From assembly GCA_902774915.1 (NCBI GenBank), contig CACYKH010000010.1:1-64000 (forward strand): 64,000 bases of DNA, written 5' to 3'. Of the stretch, positions 55,063 through 62,627 are shown piece by piece (position 1 is the stretch's first letter; the number at the start of each line of letters is the position of its first letter). The position numbers were made by a program, and so were the translations under genes. The DNA comes from an uncultured Lachnospiraceae bacterium. GTDB taxonomy: Bacteria > Bacillota > Clostridia > Lachnospirales > Lachnospiraceae. The notes beneath the pieces were generated by a model. The model was not told where the DNA came from and ran no database searches. It saw only the letters and a program-made list of their open reading frames with translations.

Positions 55063-55779
55063 TTAAATTCCAAAATATGCTTTCTTTATATCTTCATCGC
55101 TTAGGTCGGTTGCATCTCCTTCAAGGAGCACCTTTCCCTTTAGCATAATGTAACTATAGTCCGTTGTTGCTATGGCACGTCTTGTATCCTGCTCAATAAG
55201 AACTATAGTAGTATTATCAATTTCATTTATCTTTTTTATGGTTGCGTAAATATCTTTTACAACTACAGGAGCAAGTCCCAGGGAAAGCTCGTCAAATAGA
55301 ATGATCTTTGGATTAGACATGAGGGCTCTTCCGATAGCCACCATCTGTCTTTGTCCACCTGAAAGACTTCCTGCCGCCATATCCTTCTTTTCAGCAAGAA
55401 CTGGGAAGAGTTCAAAGACCTTTTCCAGATTTTTCTGCTTGTCAGTTCTGGCGCTTTTTTTGTAGCTTCCAACTATCAGGTTGTCGAGAACCGTCATTCT
55501 GTTGAAACAATGGCCGCCCTGTGGCACCAGACTTAGACCTGCAGATACCATCTTATGCGATGAATAACCTGTCACATCTTCATCTCCCAGATAAACCTTA
55601 CCTTCAGAGATTTTTGTAAGTCCTGCAACAGCATTCATCAGGGATGTCTTTCCAGAGCCATTCAGTCCTATAACAGAAACCATGTGTCCTTCTTTAACAT
55701 TCATAGTCACGCCATCTACTGCTACGAAATCACCATATTTAACTTTTATATTTTCAAGTTTTAATATATCCTTACTCAT
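55063..55779 (-). CDS. livF: Liv-type ABC ATPase (LivF)
   Basis: 238 residues from the ATG at 55777-55779, better placed behind a GGGAG than the frame's earlier ATG at 55812. Walker A GLNGSGKTSLM, signature LSGGQRQMVAIGRAL, Walker B ILFDELSLGLAP. The short form without the LivG-specific insert is LivF. It overlaps livG by eight bases. Confidence 0.92.
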   Translation of the reverse strand: MSKDILKLENIKVKYGDFVAVDGVTMNVKEGHMVSVIGLNGSGKTSLMNAVAGLTKISEGKVYLGDEDVTGYSSHKMVSAGLSLVPQGGHCFNRMTVLDNLIVGSYKKSARTDKQKNLEKVFELFPVLAEKKDMAAGSLSGGQRQMVAIGRALMSNPKIILFDELSLGLAPVVVKDIYATIKKINEIDNTTIVLIEQDTRRAIATTDYSYIMLKGKVLLEGDATDLSDEDIKKAYFGI

Positions 55780-56512
55780 CTTCCTGCACTCCCAGGTAAA
55801 GCTCCTCAACAATAGGAGAAGCTACAACCTCTTCAGGCTTTCCTATGATGACATTCTTACCCTCTGCCATACACATGAGCCTATCCGTAGCATTTACCAT
55901 AGTTTCTATTATATGTTCTATCCAGATGATAGTCAGATTTTCTTTCTTTAATTCTTCAACCAGCTTCATTACCTCAGTAACCTCAAGTTCTGTAAGTCCT
56001 GCTGCAACCTCATCCAGCAGAAGAAGCTTTGGTTCTGTTCCAAGAGCTCTGGCAATTTCCAGTTTCTTTCTATCAAGAAGAGTAAGCTCTCCAGCCTTAA
56101 GTTTAGCCTTATCACCCAGTCCAACTCTATCCAGACACTCCTGGGCAATCTTCTCTCCATCTTTTATGGAATGTCCTGCACCATGAACACTGGCTACCAG
56201 AACATTATCGAGAAGACTCATACCAACAAAAGGACGTGGCACCTGGAAAGTTCTACCTATACCAAGCCCACATCTTGCAAATGGAGGAAGCTTTGAAACT
56301 TCCTTTCCGTTAAATTCTATTTTTCCTTCATCAATGCGAATAAGACCAACTAGAGTGTTAAGCATTGTTGTCTTACCACATCCATTTGGTCCTATTACAC
56401 CAAGTACCTCTCCCTCGTATACATCGAAAGAAAGTCCGTTCAGGATACGAATCCTTTCGTATCCTGAACATACATTTTTAACTTTTAATATCTTATTTGC
56501 TGTTTGTTGCAT
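55772..56512 (-). CDS. livG: Liv-type ABC ATPase (LivG)
   Basis: 246 residues. Walker A GPNGCGKTTMLN, then the LivG-typical GIGRTFQVPRPFVGMSLLDNVLVA, signature LTLLDRKKLEIARAL and Walker B LLLDEVAAGLT. It pairs with LivF. Its start lies 20 bases inside the end of the binding-protein gene. Confidence 0.92.
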   Translation of the reverse strand: MQQTANKILKVKNVCSGYERIRILNGLSFDVYEGEVLGVIGPNGCGKTTMLNTLVGLIRIDEGKIEFNGKEVSKLPPFARCGLGIGRTFQVPRPFVGMSLLDNVLVASVHGAGHSIKDGEKIAQECLDRVGLGDKAKLKAGELTLLDRKKLEIARALGTEPKLLLLDEVAAGLTELEVTEVMKLVEELKKENLTIIWIEHIIETMVNATDRLMCMAEGKNVIIGKPEEVVASPIVEELYLGVQEDE

Positions 56513-57764
56513 TTCCTTCTATATATTCTCCAGTCAGAGGAATTTCTGGGTGAAGTGAGTTGTCGATGATCTTAAGCTTAAGTTGACCATCTTCTCTCTG
56601 CCACTGTCCTCCGCAAAGAACTGTACGAGCATATGGAAGCCCGTTCATCTCCTGATCATATTTTACATGACCTATTATAGTATCTGTGTCGATATTTGCA
56701 ATAGCATCTCTAATATCTTCTTTATCCATCGACTTAGTATTCTGGAATGCTGTTACTGCAAGCTCAAGTGCTTCATAAGCATAAGCTGTAGGCTGAGGCA
56801 TTGTACGTCCGTCATTATCAGCTGCATACTGCTCAGCAAGTTCTGAACTTGATTTACCTGTAAGTGCTGATGTATATGGATTTGTAGGAGCCCACCAAAC
56901 CTGAGTCATAATTCCATCTGCAAGGTCTCCAAGAGCTTCAACGTCACTTTCCAGGAGGGCACATTTACCCATTGTTACGCCCTGAACTTCAACACCTGCA
57001 CTGATGATGGCATTGTATGAATTCATGAAATCTGGAGGGATGTTTGTTCCCGCAATTATATCGATATCTTCTTCTTTGAATGTATTAGCAAGACTTGTAA
57101 AGTCTGTTGTGCCTGATGGATACTGACCTGGATCTACAAGTTCATAACCATCTTCAACAAGTCTCTTTGTAAAGATTGTATGCCAAGCTGTTCCGTCGGC
57201 ATCGTTTGCAAAAAGAGTTCCAACCTTTGCACCTGAATTTACGCCGCATCCTGCTGCTGTCCAAAGTGCTCTCTGTGATTCATATACATCATCAAGTGTA
57301 TAGAATGAAAGGTATGTCCAGTTAAACTCTTCTCTTGAATTAGCTACAGGATCAATTGGTGCCTGTGAAGCTATACAAGGAACCTCATATCTTTCAGCCA
57401 CATCTACTACAGGAATAACTGTATTAGGTGTCTGAATAGCTATGATCATATCTACTTCATCTTCTTCAATAAGTTTCTGAGTAAGCTCAGAACACTTATT
57501 TGCATCGGACTCTGAATCGTAAACTATTACTTCGAAGTCCATCTGCTTACCGTCTACTGTGATAGGATTTTCCTTCACGTAGTCAGTAATCTGTTTTACT
57601 GCCCAGTCACATCCTTCACCATTACCTGCAAGTGGGCCTGTTGTAGGATTAATATATCCTATCTTAATTGTGTCCTTCTTGCTGCTTCCTGAGTTAGCTC
57701 CACAGCCTACTGAGCTTAGTGCAAGAGCTAAAACAAGTACTAATGCTATTAGTCGTTTCTTCAT
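56493..57764 (-). CDS. livK: Liv-type ABC substrate-binding lipoprotein
   Basis: 423 residues. Lipobox SSVGC anchors the mature protein at Cys-21. Type I periplasmic-binding fold of the Peripla_BP_6 group (IKIGYINPTTGPLAGNGEG). It is longer than E. coli LivK and its best-known relatives bind branched-chain amino acids, amides or urea, so the ligand is unsure. First gene of the livKGFHM order, behind a near-perfect promoter (57808-57836) and GGGGAG. Confidence 0.88.
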   Translation of the reverse strand: MKKRLIALVLVLALALSSVGCGANSGSSKKDTIKIGYINPTTGPLAGNGEGCDWAVKQITDYVKENPITVDGKQMDFEVIVYDSESDANKCSELTQKLIEEDEVDMIIAIQTPNTVIPVVDVAERYEVPCIASQAPIDPVANSREEFNWTYLSFYTLDDVYESQRALWTAAGCGVNSGAKVGTLFANDADGTAWHTIFTKRLVEDGYELVDPGQYPSGTTDFTSLANTFKEEDIDIIAGTNIPPDFMNSYNAIISAGVEVQGVTMGKCALLESDVEALGDLADGIMTQVWWAPTNPYTSALTGKSSSELAEQYAADNDGRTMPQPTAYAYEALELAVTAFQNTKSMDKEDIRDAIANIDTDTIIGHVKYDQEMNGLPYARTVLCGGQWQREDGQLKLKIIDNSLHPEIPLTGEYIEGNATNSK

Positions 57765-57807
57765 ATTATCTTTCTCCCCTTAAGATAAAATTTTAAATAC
57801 AAGTGAA

Positions 57808-57836
57808 ATTATATAAAGAGGAAAAAGGATTGTCAA
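57808..57836 (-). promoter_or_regulatory. Consensus promoter of the liv operon
   Basis: On the minus strand TTGACA (57831-57836), a 17-base spacer and TATAAT (57808-57813), both exact consensus, 44 bases before the binding-protein start. Such a strong promoter is usually under repression or strong growth control. Confidence 0.85.
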
Positions 57837-57842
57837 CACCAC

Positions 57843-57858
57843 TTGACAAGTCCGTCAA
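57843..57858 (-). promoter_or_regulatory. Inverted repeat next to the liv -35 box (possible operator)
   Basis: TTGAC-N6-GTCAA lies six bases beyond the -35 box of the liv promoter and repeats its TTGAC motif, placing three TTGAC-like half-sites close together. The double-HTH regulator gene ends 14 bases away, so it is a plausible binding site for that or another regulator. Confidence 0.45.
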
Positions 57859-57872
57859 TTTCGTTACCTTTT

Positions 57873-59582
57873 CTAATTATAGGCTTCCAATGTCTTCTCC
57901 AGATTCTGCCTTATTACAGGATGACTGATCAGATAATGAATAACAGGCGTTTTATTTTTTGATATCAAAACCCACTCGCCCTTTTGGACAAATATCTGAA
58001 TATTTCTAAAGTTAATATCAGGTCTCATAACCAAGGAATAATTAGGTATATCTTTTTGCATCTTCCTGGCCTGAGCCATATGTTCCTGATACTCTTCATA
58101 GGTATAAAAAATATCCTTATCATAGAAGAGACCCGAAAGGGAAAGGAAAATAGGCCGCTTTTTAAAATCATCTTCGTTTACATCTGGAATATGATCTTCT
58201 ATCTTCGACTTTTTAAGAATTTTTAGCACCTTTTTTCTTTCGTCTTTTATATAATTATGTATCTTCTTTCTATCCTCAGAAGGTATTTTATTTCTCTTTA
58301 GTATCCTCTCAAGAAGTTCAGTAGAGATTGTATAGATTGGCGGTGTAGAAAGAAGGCTCTTTCTGCCATCAGCACCTTCTGATGTAGAACTCATAATCGC
58401 ATCACGTTCTTTTTTATCTCGTATTACATCTATCATTATTCCAGAGGTTTGAACCAAGCCTTCAAACTTCTTCTTATAGTATTCTACTTCATCTTTGGCA
58501 GTTGTAATTATGCTTCTATAAATATCAGGTCTTCCAGAAACTCCATCAACATGAAGAACGGCAGAATCTGACACAACAAAGGCATCTACGCTTCGTCGGT
58601 TTTCATCTCCATTCAGATAATAGGATTCAATGTGACCAGACATATAGATTGGCATCCATTCCTTCAGCCAATTCATCATCTCAATCATTGGAGTATCATT
58701 GGCATGGATGATTCTGATATTCACACCCTTGCTGATAACATGCGCCATATCCTTCATAACATAGCTGTTCATGTCGCTTCTCACATCTGGCATATCCCAA
58801 AAAATATCAATTTTTTCAGTTTTATCTGACGAACTGATGATACTGAGGAACTTATCCTCAGCCTCTTCAAGCTTATCAAAGCCATAGAGGATTTCTCTAT
58901 TACTCTTTGGAAGCTCAACCTTTTTAATTTCTTTAAGGCTGGTATTATCCGCATATTCATTTATATTGAACACATCCAGACTGTGAATAAAACTCTCTAC
59001 ATATTTTCTTGGACTATTGTCATCGTAAAAGAGCCACCTGAAGAGTCTTTTCTCAGCCCATTTAGTATCAACCAAATCCGAAGAACGGCAGTCCATAAGC
59101 TCTGCCATAAGTTCCAGATCACTCTTTTTTAAATAATGGGATAATACATACTTGGAAAGATCAGTAATAAATTCATATGGATTACCAGGTTTTCTGGTTC
59201 CAGATCTGATTCTGGAAATATAAGATATGTCCTTCCCTGTGCAGTCAGCAATCTCCTTCATACTCATATGAAGGCCATCCATAAGCTGACTAAAATTCAC
59301 TCTGAAGGAATCAAAATCGAACTCGTTATTACGGGTATCAAAGCTGCTATTAAACCGTTTTTCCAGTTCTTCCACTGTCATACCGGGAACATTTTTTTCT
59401 TCTGCAAGAGAAGAAAGGCCCTGAATCAGAGCCTTATACTTCTCGCCATTTCTGTCTGGTATTCTTTCACCGGATTTATATCTGCTTATCGTTGCAGCAG
59501 ATAAACCAGTTTTATCTGACAGTTCTTTAGCGCTACTTCTTAATTTGTATAAATAATCGTCTAAGAGTTCCCCAAACCTCAT
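57873..59582 (-). CDS. Unusual regulator with two XRE-type HTH domains
   Basis: 569 residues. Two XRE-like helix-turn-helix domains lie in tandem at the N-terminus (about 1-60, with DKTGLSAATISRYKSGERIP, and about 95-155, with IADCTGKDISYISRIRSGTRKP). The remaining 400 residues match no family I recognise: a mixed region from 200 to 390 (VNIRIIHANDTPMIEMMNWLKEW) and a C-terminal part with a basic helix (IKDERKKVLKILKKSKIEDH). It sits directly upstream of the liv promoter and 15 bases after the degenerate ATPase gene. Control of the liv operon is an inference from position. Confidence 0.75.
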   Translation of the reverse strand: MRFGELLDDYLYKLRSSAKELSDKTGLSAATISRYKSGERIPDRNGEKYKALIQGLSSLAEEKNVPGMTVEELEKRFNSSFDTRNNEFDFDSFRVNFSQLMDGLHMSMKEIADCTGKDISYISRIRSGTRKPGNPYEFITDLSKYVLSHYLKKSDLELMAELMDCRSSDLVDTKWAEKRLFRWLFYDDNSPRKYVESFIHSLDVFNINEYADNTSLKEIKKVELPKSNREILYGFDKLEEAEDKFLSIISSSDKTEKIDIFWDMPDVRSDMNSYVMKDMAHVISKGVNIRIIHANDTPMIEMMNWLKEWMPIYMSGHIESYYLNGDENRRSVDAFVVSDSAVLHVDGVSGRPDIYRSIITTAKDEVEYYKKKFEGLVQTSGIMIDVIRDKKERDAIMSSTSEGADGRKSLLSTPPIYTISTELLERILKRNKIPSEDRKKIHNYIKDERKKVLKILKKSKIEDHIPDVNEDDFKKRPIFLSLSGLFYDKDIFYTYEEYQEHMAQARKMQKDIPNYSLVMRPDINFRNIQIFVQKGEWVLISKNKTPVIHYLISHPVIRQNLEKTLEAYN

Positions 59583-59597
59583 TAATACTTCCCCTGA

Positions 59598-60854
59598 TTA
59601 CAGAATATCCTCCGGGATAATAGTCTTAATTCCGCCTTCACCTACACGTCTATCACACATAAGCATCATCTCATCCATGTGTGCAACGAATCTGTCTATG
59701 TTTCCTTCCTCCATTCCCTTAAGGGAAATTTTCAGCTTATCATAAACAGCTTTATCTGCTTCGTAACCTTTTTCCTTCACATATCCCTTAGCAAGGTGGA
59801 TCATTCCACGCTCTTTAATCTTATGGATATCAATCAGATAAATAAACTCATCAACTATATCTTCATTCTCTTCAAAGAAATTAGAAAGAGAATCAATTTC
59901 ACCTGTAAGAATAACTACATAATCATTTTTATCAGGAGCTGAATCCTTGATAACTTCAACCAGCTTATCAAATGTAACAAGTCCGGCATTCTCAATAATG
60001 AGACATCCGCCTTTAAGCTTTGTAAGTGCATCCAGGCTCATCTTGTTAAGCTGCTTAGCCTTTGCTTTAGCAATTGTCTCTGACTTAACAATACCAAGCT
60101 TGTAGAAGCTTCTTGCAAAATCCTCTCCGACCTTTACAGTTCCAAATCCATTACGTCCAAGGATAACGATATTCTTAGGCATATCAGGATGCTTGATAAT
60201 AGAATTAACTGAGATGATAACATCATCAGATGTGGTTTGAATTCTTGTATACTTCTTAAGGAAGGTAGCCTCTTCTGGAAGCTTTCCAAGAGTAACCTCT
60301 TCTCCAGTTACCGGATCAGTCACCCAACGAACTCTGTTCGAATTGGCTGTAGACTTGACTTCCTCAACTTCCTTCTTTCTATCCTCAGCCTCTCTCTTAG
60401 CAGCACGTTCAGCACGCTTACGTACCTCTTCCTGATAAAGCTCTTCCTCTGATTTAACAGGCTTCTTATAAGTCTGCTCGGTGATAGCATCCTGCTCTGC
60501 TTTTTCCTCTGCGGAAGGAGTGCCAACATAAATGTTGCCGATCATGCTTTCTTCCTGTGGAGGAGTAGCAGGCTCTGCTTTTGGAACTTCAGGTGTAGGA
60601 ACAGCTGTTTCAGGCTTTGCTTCCTGAGAAGCGGACTGAGGACCGGCAAGGCCATCCTTTTCTAAGCTATCCAGCACCTCCTGAACCTGTTTATCTCTAT
60701 CATCAGAAGTAGCTTCTGGCTTTATTTCATCATCAAATCTAAGAGGCTTAAGGGGCTCATCAACAACGAAATTCTGAACCTCCTCATCCTTCTTTCCAAA
60801 TAGATTTCTAAATAATTTTTTTATCGCATCATATGCATTAGAAAACGGTTTCAT
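59598..60854 (-). CDS. AAA-like ATPase-fold protein with degenerate P-loop
   Basis: 418 residues. The first 200 are charged and Pro/Glu-rich, low complexity, beginning with a basic amphipathic helix (NAYDAIKKLFRNLFGKK). The C-terminal 200 resemble an AAA-type core as in CbbX-like proteins: NIVILGRNGFGTVKVGEDFAR in the Walker A place, GGCLIIENAGL in the Walker B place and VVILTGEIDSLSNFFEENEDI in sensor 1. The usual GxxGxGKT is GRNGFGTVK, so ATP binding is doubtful. Located upstream of the regulator at 57873; they may act together. GGAGG supports the start. Confidence 0.6.
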   Translation of the reverse strand: MKPFSNAYDAIKKLFRNLFGKKDEEVQNFVVDEPLKPLRFDDEIKPEATSDDRDKQVQEVLDSLEKDGLAGPQSASQEAKPETAVPTPEVPKAEPATPPQEESMIGNIYVGTPSAEEKAEQDAITEQTYKKPVKSEEELYQEEVRKRAERAAKREAEDRKKEVEEVKSTANSNRVRWVTDPVTGEEVTLGKLPEEATFLKKYTRIQTTSDDVIISVNSIIKHPDMPKNIVILGRNGFGTVKVGEDFARSFYKLGIVKSETIAKAKAKQLNKMSLDALTKLKGGCLIIENAGLVTFDKLVEVIKDSAPDKNDYVVILTGEIDSLSNFFEENEDIVDEFIYLIDIHKIKERGMIHLAKGYVKEKGYEADKAVYDKLKISLKGMEEGNIDRFVAHMDEMMLMCDRRVGEGGIKTIIPEDIL

Positions 60855-60951
60855 AACTATTAACCTCCCGGAAAATTCCCATTACAAAAACCCAACTTAT
60901 ATGTTACCACAAAAAACTTATTATTTAAAGCGTACATTTAACTAAAATATC

Positions 60952-60980
60952 TTGATTTTTCTGTCTAAAGGGACTATATT
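60952..60980 (+). promoter_or_regulatory. Promoter of purC
   Basis: TTGATT (60952-60957), 17-base spacing, TATATT (60975-60980). A leader of about 60 bases follows before the start at 61049. It contains no guanine-riboswitch-like core. Confidence 0.65.
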
Positions 60981-61048
60981 ATAGACCTGTTCCCAAAGAA
61001 AATATGGGAGCTGTAAAACAATAATAAATAACGCGAGAGGTAATGCAA

Positions 61049-61921
61049 ATGAAACCTGTAAAAGAAGGTAAGGTAAGAGAAATTTATGATAATGGCGACA
61101 GCCTTATCATGGTAGCAACTGACAGAATTAGCTGTTATGACGTTATTCTTAAGAATAAGATAAATAAGAAGGGAACTGTTCTTACTCAGATGTCAAAATT
61201 CTGGTTTGATATGACAGAGGACATTCTTCCTAATCATATGATTTCTGTAGACGTTAAAGATATGCCTGAATTCTTCCAGCAGCCTGATTATGACGGAAAC
61301 AGTATGATGTGCAAGAAGCTTACAATGCTTCCAATAGAGTGCATTGTTCGTGGTTATATTACAGGTAGCGGCTGGGCAAGCTATCAGGAGAACGGAACAG
61401 TTTGTGGAATTAAGCTTCCTGAGGGACTTAAAGAAAGCGATAAGCTTCCAGAGGCAATCTACACACCTTCAACAAAGGCTGAGATTGGTGATCATGATGA
61501 GAACATCTCTTTTGAGAAGTCAGTTGAAGTTCTTGAAAAAGAATTCCCAGGCAAAGGTCAGGAATATGCTGAGAAGCTTCGCGACTACACTCTCGCACTT
61601 TATAATAAATGTGCTGACTTCGCACTTACAAAGGGAATCATCATTGCAGACACAAAATTCGAGTTCGGACTTGATGAGAATGGCAATATTGTGATTGGTG
61701 ATGAAATGCTCACACCTGATTCTTCAAGATTCTGGCCAGCAGATGGTTATGAGCCAGGACATGGTCAGCCATCATTTGATAAGCAGTTTGCAAGAGACTG
61801 GCTGAAGTCTGATGAGAACAAGAACGAACCTGAGGATTGGGAACTTCCACAGGAAATCGTAGATAAGACTATAGATAAATACCTTTCAGCATATAAGATG
61901 CTTACAGGCGAAGATTTATAA
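61049..61921 (+). CDS. purC: SAICAR synthetase
   Basis: 290 residues from the ATG at 61049, preferred over the ATG at 61043 because AGAGG then sits eight bases upstream. Conserved ATP-binding and catalytic blocks MKPVKEGKVREIYDNGDSLI, ECIVRGYITGSGW and GDEMLTPDSSRFW. It joins aspartate to CAIR in purine synthesis. The longer form (about 290) is that of many Clostridia. It converges with purE on a shared terminator. Confidence 0.97.
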   Translation: MKPVKEGKVREIYDNGDSLIMVATDRISCYDVILKNKINKKGTVLTQMSKFWFDMTEDILPNHMISVDVKDMPEFFQQPDYDGNSMMCKKLTMLPIECIVRGYITGSGWASYQENGTVCGIKLPEGLKESDKLPEAIYTPSTKAEIGDHDENISFEKSVEVLEKEFPGKGQEYAEKLRDYTLALYNKCADFALTKGIIIADTKFEFGLDENGNIVIGDEMLTPDSSRFWPADGYEPGHGQPSFDKQFARDWLKSDENKNEPEDWELPQEIVDKTIDKYLSAYKMLTGEDL

Positions 61922-61925
61922 AATA

Positions 61926-61950
61926 ATAACCCGAGCTTAGCTCGGGTTAT
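61926..61950. terminator. Shared terminator of purC and purE
   Basis: ATAACCCGAGC pairs with GCTCGGGTTAT around TTA, followed by ATTTTTATTT on the plus strand. Works for both convergent genes. Confidence 0.9.
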
Positions 61951-61958
61951 ATTTTTAT

Positions 61959-62462
61959 TTATGCTTCTTCGTTGTTCTCATACTTTGCAATAATCTCATC
62001 ATTTGCAAGAAGTGCTACATCCTGCATGCTCTTACGTTCAGCAAGAAGTATATCATGCAGATCAGGATGTTTGATTGCCATTATTTCAAGAGCAAGCCAT
62101 CCAGCATTCTTTGCACCATTGATTGCAACAGTTGCAACTGGAATTCCAGGAGGCATCTGAACTATTGAATAAAGAGCATCCTGTCCATCAAGAACTGAAC
62201 CTGAAAGAGGAACTCCTATTACAGGAAGTACAGTCTGTGCTGCAACAACACCTGGAAGTGCGGCAGCCATACCAGCGGCTGTAATGATAACCTCTGTGCC
62301 ATCATTATTAATCTCCTCTATAAAGTCTGATAACTGTTTTGAAGCTCTATGTGCTGACAGGCATCTAACCTTTATATCAACATTCTTATCCTTCAAAAGA
62401 TTGATTGCAGGCTCTACCTTTGGAAGATCACTTGTTGAGCCCATGATAATTGCTGCTTTCAT
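61959..62462 (-). CDS. purE: N5-CAIR mutase
   Basis: 167 residues, standard class I PurE: MGSTSDLPKVEPAINLL at the N-terminus and CLSAHRAS with the catalytic histidine, then AAGMAAALPGVVAAQT. It makes CAIR, the substrate of purC directly opposite. Own promoter at 62506-62535. Confidence 0.97.
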   Translation of the reverse strand: MKAAIIMGSTSDLPKVEPAINLLKDKNVDIKVRCLSAHRASKQLSDFIEEINNDGTEVIITAAGMAAALPGVVAAQTVLPVIGVPLSGSVLDGQDALYSIVQMPPGIPVATVAINGAKNAGWLALEIMAIKHPDLHDILLAERKSMQDVALLANDEIIAKYENNEEA

Positions 62463-62505
62463 TTTTGTTCCACCTTTCTATACACCGATACAAAACAACA
62501 TATAA

Positions 62506-62535
62506 ATTATATCATTTTATATACTGGGATAACAA
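62506..62535 (-). promoter_or_regulatory. Promoter of purE
   Basis: On the minus strand TTGTTA (62530-62535), 18-base spacing, TATAAT (62506-62511), about 45 bases before the purE start. The leader is too short for a purine riboswitch. Confidence 0.65.
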
Positions 62536-62555
62536 TAATATTTTATAAAACAAAA

Positions 62556-62580
62556 CAGGCATCAGATTATCTGATGCCTG
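62556..62580 (-). terminator. Terminator of the P-type ATPase gene
   Basis: CAGGCATCAGA pairs with TCTGATGCCTG around TTA, followed on the minus strand by TTTTGTTTTAT. It lies about 48 bases past the ATPase stop and before the purE promoter. Confidence 0.85.
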
Positions 62581-62627
62581 CATCTTTTACGTAATCTATT
62601 TATTATCACTAAGGAGTCCCTACTGAC

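Noticed and set aside
60981..61048. Purine riboswitch ahead of purC or purE
   Set aside because: Both leaders are under about 70 bases and lack a three-way junction core and a leader terminator.
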